64,000 nucleotides of DNA from positions 2,045,001-2,109,000 of the forward strand of contig OY992882.1 in the NCBI GenBank assembly GCA_963921405.1. The letters are read 5' to 3'. This stretch comes from Cepaea hortensis. Lineage: Eukaryota; Mollusca; Gastropoda; Stylommatophora; Helicidae. Under the pieces are notes generated by a model. The model did not search any database. It was not told the origin of the DNA and saw only the letters and a program-made list of their open reading frames with translations. This document shows, in pieces, positions 1 through 10,300 of the stretch (position 1 is its first letter; every line of letters begins with the position of its first letter). The position numbers were made by a program, and so were the translations under genes.

Positions 1-144
1 TGATTCACAGATACAGGCATTATGTCATGGGTGTGACCCATATGTCATGGTTCACAGATACAGGTGTTATGTCTTGGGTGTGACCCATATGTCATGGTTC
101 ACAGATACAGGCGTTATGTCATGGGTGTGACCCATATGTCAAGG
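1..144. repeat. 47-bp minisatellite, about 3 copies
   Basis: The phrase TTCACAGATACAGG recurs at 4, 51 and 98, a 47-bp period, each followed by a copy of GTGTGACCCATATGTCA. The array may continue left of the window. Confidence 0.85.
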
Positions 145-536
145 CCACAGTTTGGCCTCTCGTTGTGAACACCATTGTGAGACGTCCGAAGTTACCCATT
201 GACATTGGCATGATACAGAATTGCTGGCTGAGTGTCAGTGGCCCAAGTCAGTCACTTAATGTCACTGGACCAACTCCTCTTGTAGTCAAGTAGTTGGTTA
301 AGCCACAATATTATATTATAACTACTGTTTCATGTCATTGAGTATGTGGCTGGTTAGACTTTTATCATTAAACTCTTTCACTCTCCCATTATGTACTTGA
401 TGAACCATGAAGGGACACAATGATTATTGAGTAAAGTTATCCTTTTCTTCATGAGTGTAAGGCAGGGGGTTTGGCCACGAAGACCCCCTCAAATAATATG
501 ATGAAGTCGTATGTGTTGACCACATGGCACATATGT
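145..536. other. unassigned intergenic DNA
   Basis: No exon, transposon motif or repeat was recognised here. It lies downstream of the dehydratase gene's stop codon. Confidence 0.4.
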
Positions 537-705
537 GGCAATGGACATAGTGCAGTGCTGAATGGACACAAGACATGACTCAATGGACATAATGCAATGC
601 TGAATGAACACCAGACATGACTCAATGGACATAATGCAGTGCTGAATGGACACAAGACATGACTCAAAGGACATAATGCAGTGCTGAATGAACACCAGAC
701 ATAAT
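537..705. repeat. 42-bp minisatellite, 4 copies
   Basis: CAATGGACAT recurs at 539 and 581 and onward with a 42-bp period. Alternate units end in GGACACAAGACATGACT or AACACCAGACATGACT, so there is an 84-bp higher-order period. Small ORFs over it are repeat artefacts. Confidence 0.85.
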
Positions 706-734
706 CAATGTATGATTCCTATCCTTAAACATGT

Positions 735-1050
735 GAAAACAAGCAAGATTTTATTTCTATGCTGAAATCATCAGTATACTTATAGCATATGGTAACGCAA
801 TTTTATTCTTATCCATAAATGCTGAAATGAATAAATATTTTAACTTGCAACACAATTTTATTCTTATCCATAAATGCTGAAATGATCAAGACTTAATCAT
901 GTAGAAAAATGATTTTATTCTTATCCATAAATGCTGAAATGAATAAATATTCTAACATATGGTAACACAATTTTATTCTTTATCTATAAATGCTGAAGTG
1001 ATAAATACTTTAACATGTGGTAAGAAAATGTTATCCATAAATGCTGAGAT
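735..1050. repeat. AT-rich tandem repeat around TTATCCATAAATGCTGAAATGA
   Basis: About five imperfect copies, roughly 55-65 bp apart, share TATCCATAAATGCTGA. The spacers are AT-rich and vary in length. Located just downstream of the dehydratase gene. Confidence 0.7.
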
Positions 1051-1137
1051 CATTTGCATGTGTTACCTAATGACACAATGAAGACTCAAGAAACACTGAG
1101 CATCTACCTCCAAGGCTAACTACACACATGTGCACAA

Positions 1138-1388
1138 TCAAGACACCTGCCGCAAATATGTGCCCATTTCCTCGCACGTCACATTACTCCCAGTGACGTA
1201 AACCACCACCTTTTTGCCCTGAATGTCCGGAACTTTTCCTGTGAGAACGGCAGCCATGGCTGCACAGCCAGATGGCTCAGCCTTGATGCCCCTGTCAAAC
1301 ATCTTCTTCATGGCTTGCAGAATGTCTTGATCAGACACAAGAAGAACATCCTCCACGAACTGGCGGCAGTGCTGGTAGCACAGGGACC
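1138..1388 (-). CDS. dehydratase-like gene, last coding exon
   Basis: Acceptor TCTTCTACAG|GG. Encodes SLCYQHCRQFVEDVLLVSDQ through EPSGCAAMAAVLTGKVPD and VVVYVTGSNVTCEEMGTYL to a TGA at 1138. EPSGxxA and TGSN are conserved family positions near the PLP ring. No polyadenylation signal was assigned. Confidence 0.92.
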
Positions 1389-4300
1389 CTGTAGAAGAGC
1401 AACATGATGCTGTCACATGGTACATGCAGAGGGCTGGTGGTGACAGAGTATGGAAATGATGCTTGATTAAAAATATAGGAAATATCCTTAACTCACATAG
1501 AATAATCATCATCATCATTATCCAGTAAGTACAGGAAATGTCTTTCACTCACCCAGAATCCTCATCTCGAGTCAAGGTTGGGAGTAATGGATCATTGTCC
1601 TTAGCTTTTGTTGTACATTCTCTTGACTATATCTTGATGTCTGTCCATTTATATCTGTGACATCCTCTGTCTCTTTTGTCCTAACCTGTCTCTTCACTAT
1701 GGTTTTCTGTCAATGTTTATGTCATGTCATGTGATGAATGTTGCAAACAGAACACAGAGATAAGACATCACAGCTCCAAGCAACTCCAAGAGTAACTAGC
1801 AGCAACTGCCCGGAAAAGCCTAATGAAAGTAGAACATTATATACAGCTACAAGGAATAGACAAACAGCTTTCTATGGTCACGTAATGAGAAGACAGACGC
1901 TGGAAAACATCGTGAGGACTAGGAAGGTCTGTGGGAGCAGAGGCAGGAAGCAATGATGCAGGATGGACTAAGACGGTGGCATGGGGGATTTCCATGAATA
2001 GTTGACCTAGAATACCATGGACTGAGATCTGTGGAGAGACATGAAGGTCTATGCCATCTGGCAAGAAACACATGATGATGACTTGTCCCAAGTACCTTGT
2101 CTGTCTCTTGCTCTTTATTTTCGGCAGTGCACTTTTTACATTGAGATGTGTAGAATTGCCTGATGTCTCCCTTTTTTTCTCATCCAAAAATAAAACTCAC
2201 TGCAGTCTCTGAAACCACACATTTGGGAATAAGATAATAGAAAAGTAAAACCGCCTTCATCTGCTGTGTTTAGAGTGTAACACTTGCTGAAGTTTACAAC
2301 ATGATGTGATGGCTGTCCCTGTCAGCAAAGAACTGCACAATATAACAATGATGCTTTGCACCTGACAGCTCAGTACACCAGCCTTCAGCTTGACTTCCCT
2401 GAGCCCATCGCCGTTGCCAGCAGCATGGAGGATAGCATGTGCTGGGCATGAGTTTGTCGTCTCTCACATCCAGTATTCTCCATGGCTTGTTCAGCCTCAA
2501 ATGTTTCACATCAGACATACAAAGGAGCAAATAACCACCACACACAAAAATCACAAGTGCATTACATTAAACAGGGGGAGTGGCTGCTGAGTAGTCCAGA
2601 TGATTTTAATACTCCCCAACCAAATTTAAAAAGTAGAAGAACACATTACACAATGGTTGGGATTCAATGGTAGAAGGCCAGCACATGTCATATGTTGCTT
2701 GGCAATGACAGAGCCAGCACTCAGGGACAACACTTGTAATAAGCTATAGCAGCCCCAACCTAAAGATACCCCCGCTCCAAGCTAAAGATACAATATCACA
2801 GCTCCAAGCTAGAAATAAGATGCCACAGCTCCAAGCTAGAGATAAGATACTGCACATCCAAGCTAGAGATAAGGTACCGCACATCCAAGCTAAAGATAAA
2901 ATACCCTAGCTGCAAGCTAGAAAGATACTGCAGCTCCAAGCTAGAGATAAGATACCGCAGCTCCAAGCTAAAGATAGATACCACAGCTCCAAGCCAGAGA
3001 TAAGATATCACATCTCCAAGCTAGCAACCACTTTAACCAGCACAGATGTAACAACCACTCTAACCAGCACACATGTGACAACCACTCTAACCAGCACACA
3101 TGTGACAACCACTCTAACCAGCACACATGTGACAACCACTCTAACCAGCACACATGTGACAACCACTCTAACCAGCACACATGTGACAACCACTCTAACC
3201 AGCACACATGTGACAACCACTCTAACCAGCACACATGTGACAACCACTAACCAGCACACATGTGACAACCACTCTAACCAGCACACATGTGACAACCACT
3301 CTAACCAGCACACATGTGACAACCACTCTAACCAGCACACATGTGACAACCACTCTAACCAGCACACAGGTGACAACATGCATCTGATGGCTCTCAAGAC
3401 TGACCTACCAGCATACGGGGGAGCTAAACCGGCAGCAATTGTCTGGACACGCGGCACGGACATGGCTCTCCTGGCCTTGAAGCTCTCATACATGGTGGCA
3501 GCTGTAAGAACATTGATTCAACACAGGTGACTGTGTGTGGAACAGAACTGTATAGCTCAACAGTACGCATCTATGTATACATGCAAACACATGCAACTGA
3601 TTGCGCATCCCAGCATATTTGGTTCCTTCAATCAACTGGTGGTGTTGTCTTGGAGAAGGGTACATGAGGCCATCTCTGGTGGCTTTGTTGTTTTCTCTCT
3701 CTCTCGCTCTCTCTGTCTCTTTCTATTGTATTCACTGTCTCTCTCTCTCTCCTCCTCCTCCCCCTTTTGCTTCTTCTCCTCCTCCTCATTCTTCTTCTGC
3801 TTCTTCTCTTCCTTCTACACATCTATATACTGGTACCTACACATTGGTATCTACACCTTGGTATTTACACACTTTTTTTTTCCCCCGCATATCCTTTACA
3901 GGACATCGCTGTCAACATCAGCATCTTTCAGCTGATTGTTGATTTCTTGGCAAGATTATGTTCAGTAGTTTGCCATTGCTTTCTGAGCAGCCGGCTCACA
4001 TACCCCGTAAGTTACCAACGCAGCGAAAACCACTACCGATTCTCAAGCAAGTTGCGTTCCTCACATGGATATACAGGATTATGGAGAAAGTCACTAACGC
4101 CTAGGCCAGGGAGACTGGCTATTTACACACTGCCACCCACATATTAGCATATACACCTTGGCACTTACATATTGGCAAATACATACTGGCATATACACCT
4201 TGGCACTTACATATTGGCATATACACCTTGGTACCTACACATTAATTAGCACCTACACACTGGTATCTACACTGTGGCATCTACAGATTGGCTTCCAGTA

Positions 4301-7300
4301 GCACATTTCACACACTGAATACAATATCAACAATTGGATTTATAAAAACACAAGAGAAAACAGCTGATGGGTCAGATAACACACCTCCTTCTGGCTCCAC
4401 AGCGTAGATGCGGCAATGTTTGAGTCCTGACAGAGACACTGCGGCAGCCACTCCAGAGATGAACCCGCCACCTCCACAGTTTACCACAATGACATCCGGG
4501 TCAGGCAAATCCTCCAGCAGCTCTACACCAGAACTGAAAGCAAACAAACCTGAGATATTGTTTGCCTCCTCTCAGAGATTTATGACAAGAACAAACAAAT
4601 GGGGGATATTATTTGCATTCTCTCGGAGATTTATGACAAGAACAAAGATAAGATGGTCACATCAATCAAACTAATGGCAGAATTTATTATTCAACAAGTA
4701 GCAAATTTAACCAACAAATATTGTGGATGAATTCAGAGAAATTCTCAATTCAAATAGTTAATACTGGCAGTTCTGATGTTAAATATGATAGGTTGAGACA
4801 CAGACAGTGACAGAGTCAGATATGGTATGTGGTAAGTTCACACACAAAACATGATAGGTTCAGACAGAAAGTCATAGTTCAGATATATAATGTGATAGGT
4901 TCAGACAGAAAGTGGCAAGTTTAGACACAATGTGATAATTCCAGACATAAAGTGACAAGTTTAGATGCACAATGTGATAGGTTAGACAAAGTGACAGGTT
5001 TAGACACACAATGTGATAGGTTCAGTCAGAAAGTGACATGTTTAGATACACACTGTGGTAGGTTCAGACAGAAAATGACAAATTTAGATACACATTGTGG
5101 GAGGTTCATACACACAAAATGAAAAGTGAGGTCTGATTTAAGCTAAGACAATTTTACACAGATATATCTCCAACACTGAAGATAAAAGACTTCACTTCAG
5201 GCATTCTCTCACAGAAATGTAAGTACCCTCTAGGCTTACACTGGGATCGGTAAGAAGTAAACAATCCTTTACACACCCAAAACAAAATTAATAAAATTCT
5301 TCTTCTTCTTTGCGATCATCCGGAGTGTTTTTTTTCAGATGTGATTGCGGTGTGTCTGTTATGCGCCCTTGGGCCAAAACCCGTAGGCCAACACATCGAC
5401 TTTAGCGTGCTTTTTTGACCAGGTAGCATTCCTGGGATTAATAAAATTAGTGGAACTGCGGTAAAGCTGTGGAAATGTAAACAATATAAAATAATGCAGC
5501 TTTACAGAACAGAATTACGGAAAACACAGGATGTTGCAGTGAATAGCCTTCATCAGCAAACAAATACATACACAAAACACATATAAACACAGGGAAGTCA
5601 CTAGAGTGACTGCATCAAGGCATAACAACAGGATGAAAAGACTGAATAGTTGAAAAAATTAGACAAAGATAAGAAAATTATAAAATGAACAAAAATGTGC
5701 TACTTATCTCAGAATCCCGGGCTATGATAGTAATCTCATTTATTCAATTATGGCATACATTGCCAGTATATGCACACACATGCAAATTGAACTGAAATAA
5801 TTACATAGACCAAACTAAGGTAAAAATTATGACAATTGTAAGATGTTTCTATTCTTTTTCTGCCTTTTGTTTCCTAACTGCAAAGATAACTCTGCAATGT
5901 TTCAAGCAGACAATAAACACACAACATAACACACAGGAAATGAAAGCGACAACAACATACAACAGATCAATAATTATCACCTGGCATGTCCTGCCATTAA
6001 ATCAAGGTCATTAAATGAGTGGCAATACACATAACCGTCCTTGACCACTAGATTCACTTCTGCTTCCAGGTCAGAGGTCGGTACTTGCTTGACTTGAACT
6101 CCCATCCCCTGATTGTCAGATACAATAATACAAACAGGAACCATTACTCTCAGAATAAATATTAGATAGCTAGCTATTAGATTATCCTCATTGCATATTG
6201 GTCTATACAGTCCATAAGTGCTCAGTTTACCTCCTCAGTATCTACCTCAGCGTGTAACAATCAAGAACACCATTTCTGAGATGGTTGACTATCTTTCTCT
6301 AGCATCCAGCATAGCGCTCTTGTCTGCCTTCCCCCATATTCACTGGATGTTCTTGCAATCTAGTTACAGTAAAGACCTGATAAGACGAACTCACCTGGAA
6401 CTCAAGACATACTTCTTCTAATCAGAAATTCCTCTTATAAGAGTCCAAGTATATAGTAACGCATTCACAACGTACAATACAATATTGTTCTTAACAACAG
6501 AAATTCCTCTTATAAGAGTTCAAGCATTCACAGTGTACTATACAATAATATTCTTCACAACAGAAATTCCCCACATCAGAGATCGCCGTGAGCAGTTTGC
6601 ACTTAACTGATTCAGAGACGAAGGGTAATATATCGCCAAATGTGACCTACTATATGGACAGAAGGACGTTATATCATCATACTGGGGTCATTGGTTAATT
6701 CATTTTTTTGTGTGGTATCTTCCACAATTTCAATGCTAAGTACCCAGGAAGGTTAACCAGGTCAACAAACACCTGCAGAAGTCAGATGTAGTGATACCTT
6801 ATAACATGTGTTGGAGTTAACAGAAGTAGACTGAGACCTTATAACATATGTTGGAGTTAACAGAAGTAGACTGAGACCTTATAACATATGTTGGAGTTAA
6901 CAGAAGTAGACTGAGACCTTATAACATATGTTGGAGTTAACAGAAGTAGACTGAGACCTTATAACATATGTTGGAGTTAACAGAAGTAGACTGAGACCTT
7001 ATAACATATGTTGGAGTTAACAGAAGTAGACTGAGACCTTATAACATATGTTGGAGTTAACAGAAGTAGACTGAGACCTTATAACATATGTTGGAGTTAA
7101 CAGAAGTAGACTGAGACCTTATAACATGTGTTGGAGTTAACAGAAGTAGACTGAGACCTTATAACATGTGTTGGAGTTAACAGAAGTAGACTGAGACCTT
7201 ATAACATATGTTGGAGTTAACAGAAGTAGACTGAGACCTTATAACATATGTTGGAGTTAACAGAAGTAGACTGAGACCTTATAACATATGTTGGAGTTAA

Positions 7301-10300
7301 CAGAAGTAGACTGAGACCTTATAACATATGTTGGAGTTAACAGAAGTAGACTGAGACCTTATAACATATGTTGGAGTTAACAGAAGTAGACTGAGACCTT
7401 ATAACATGTGTTGGAGTTAACAGAAGTAGACTGAGACCTTATAACATATGTTGGAGTTAACAGAAGTAGACTGAGACCTTATAACATATGTTGGAGTTAA
7501 CAGAAGTAGACTGAGACCTTATAACATATGTTGGAGTTAACAGAAGTAGACTGAGACCTTATAACATATGTTGGAGTTAACAGAAGTAGACTGAGACCTT
7601 ATAACATGTGGAGTTAACAGAAGTAGACTGAGACCTTATAACATATGTTGGAGTTAACAGAAGTAGACTGAGACCTTATAACATGTGGAGTTAACAGAAC
7701 TAGACTGAGACCTTATAACATATGTTGGAGTTAACAGAAGTAGACTGAGACCTTATAACATATGTTGGAGTTAACAGAAGTAGACTGAGACCTTATAACA
7801 TGTGGAGTTAACAGAACTAGACTGAGACCTTACAACATATGTTGGAGTTAACAGAAGTAGACTGAGACCTTATAACATATGTTGGAGTTAACAGAAGTAG
7901 ACTGAGACCTTATAACATATGTTGGAGTTAACAGAAGTAGACTGAGACCTTATAACATATGTTGGAGTTAACAGAAGTAGACTGAGACCTTATAACATAT
8001 GTTGGAGTTAACAGAAGTAGACTGAGACCTTATAACATGTGTTGGAGTTAACAGAAGTAGACTGAGACCTTATAACATATGTTGGAGTTAACAGAAGTAG
8101 ACTGAGACCTTATAACATATGTTGGAGTTAACAGAAGTAGACTGAGACCTTATAACATATGTTGGAGTTAACAGAAGTAGACTGAGACCTTATAACATAT
8201 GTTGGAGTTAACAGAAGTAGACTGAGACCTTATAACATGTGGAGTTAACAGAAGTAGACTGAGACCTTATAACATATGTTGGAGTTAACAGAACTAGACT
8301 GAGACCTTATAACATATGTTGGAGTTAACAGAAGTAGACTGAGACCTTATAACATATGTTGGAGTTAACAGAAGTAGACTGAGACCTTATAACATATGTT
8401 GGAGTTAACAGAAGTAGACTGAGACCTTATAACATGTGGAGTTAACAGAACTAGACTGAGACCTTATAACATATGTTGGAGTTAACAGAAGTAGACTGAG
8501 ACCTTATAACATATGTTGGAGTTAACAGAAGTAGACTGAGACCTTATAACATGTGGAGTTAACAGAACTAGACTGAGACCTTACAACATATGTTGGAGTT
8601 AACAGAAGTAGACTGAGACCTTATAACATATGTTGGAGTTAACAGAAGTAGACTGAGACCTTATAACATATGTTGGAGTTAACAGAAGTAGACTGAGACC
8701 TTATAACATATGTTGGAGTTAACAGAAGTAGACTGAGACCTTATAACATATGTTGGAGTTAACAGAAGTAGACTGAGACCTTATAACATATGTTGGAGTT
8801 AACAGAAGTAGACTGAGACCTTATAACATATGTTGGAGTTAACAGAAGTAGACTGAGACCTTATAACATATGTTGGAGTTAACAGAAGTAGACTGAGACC
8901 TTATAACATATGTTGGAGTTAACAGAAGTAGACTGAGACCTTATAACATATGTTGGAGTTAACAGAAGTAGACTGAGACCTTATAACATATGTTGGAGTT
9001 AACAGAAGTAGACTGAGACCTTATAACATATGTTGGAGTTAACAGAACTAGACTGAGACCTTATAACATATGTTGGAGTTAACAGAACTAGACTGAGACC
9101 TTATAACATATGTTGGAGTTAACAGAAGTAGACTGAGACCTTATAACATATGTTGGAGTTAACAGAAGTAGACTGAGACCTTATAACATGTGTTGGAGTT
9201 AACAGAAGTAGACTGAGACCTTATAACATATGTTGGAGTTAACAGAACTAGACTGAGACCTTATAACATATGTTGGAGTTAACAGAAGTAGACTGAGACC
9301 TTATAACATATGTTGGAGTTAACAGAAGTAGACTGAGACCTTATAACATATGTTGGAGTTAACAGAAGTAGACTGAGACCTTATAACATGTGTTGGAGTT
9401 AACAGAACTAGACTGAGACCTTATAACATATGTTGGAGTTAACAGAAGTAGACTGAGACCTTATAACATATGTTGGAGTTAACAGAAGTAGACTGAGACC
9501 TTATAACATATGTTGGAGTTAACAGAAGTAGACTGAGACCTTATAACATATGTTGGAGTTAACAGAACTAGACTGAGACCTTATAACATATGTTGGAGTT
9601 AACAGAAGTAGACTGAGACCTTATAACATATGTTGGAGTTAACAGAAGTAGACTGAGACCTTATAACATGTGTTGGAGTTAACAGAAGTAGACTGAGACC
9701 TTATAACATATGTTGGAGTTAACAGAAGTAGACTGAGACCTTATAACATGTGTTGGAGTTAACAGAAGTAGACTGAGACCTTATAACATGTGTTGGAGTT
9801 AACAGAAGTAGACTGAGACCTTATAACATATGTTGGAGTTAACAGAAGTAGACTGAGACCTTATAACATATGGAGTTAACAGAAGTAGACTGAGACCTTA
9901 TAACATATGTTGGAGTTAACAGAAGTAGACTGAGACCTTATAACATATGTTGGAGTTAACAGAAGTAGACTGAGACCTTATAACATATGTTGGAGTTAAC
10001 AGAAGTAGACTGAGACCTTATAACATATGTTGGAGTTAACAGAAGTAGACTGAGACCTTATAACATATGTTGGAGTTAACAGAACTAGACTGAGACCTTA
10101 TAACATATGTTGGAGTTAACAGAAGTAGACTGAGACCTTATAACATATGTTGGAGTTAACAGAACTAGACTGAGACCTTACAACATATGTTGGAGTTAAC
10201 AGAAGTAGACTGAGACCTTATAACATATGTTGGAGTTAATGGAATTTGTCAGAACTTGACATCCAGCACCCATGTCTCAGCACCCATGTCTCAGCACCTA

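Noticed and set aside
2294..2554. Minus-strand ORF considered as a dehydratase exon
   Set aside because: No family motif. The exon phases already close perfectly with the six exons found.
3008..3493. 161-codon minus ORF joining MYESFKARRAMSVPRV to SHVCWLEWL repeats
   Set aside because: Only its first 31 codons are real (dehydratase exon 5). The rest is intron minisatellite read through a good GT donor at 3408.
6797..10238. Possible CRISPR array from the regular 40-bp repetition
   Set aside because: There are no unique spacers; the units are contiguous and the setting is a eukaryotic intron.
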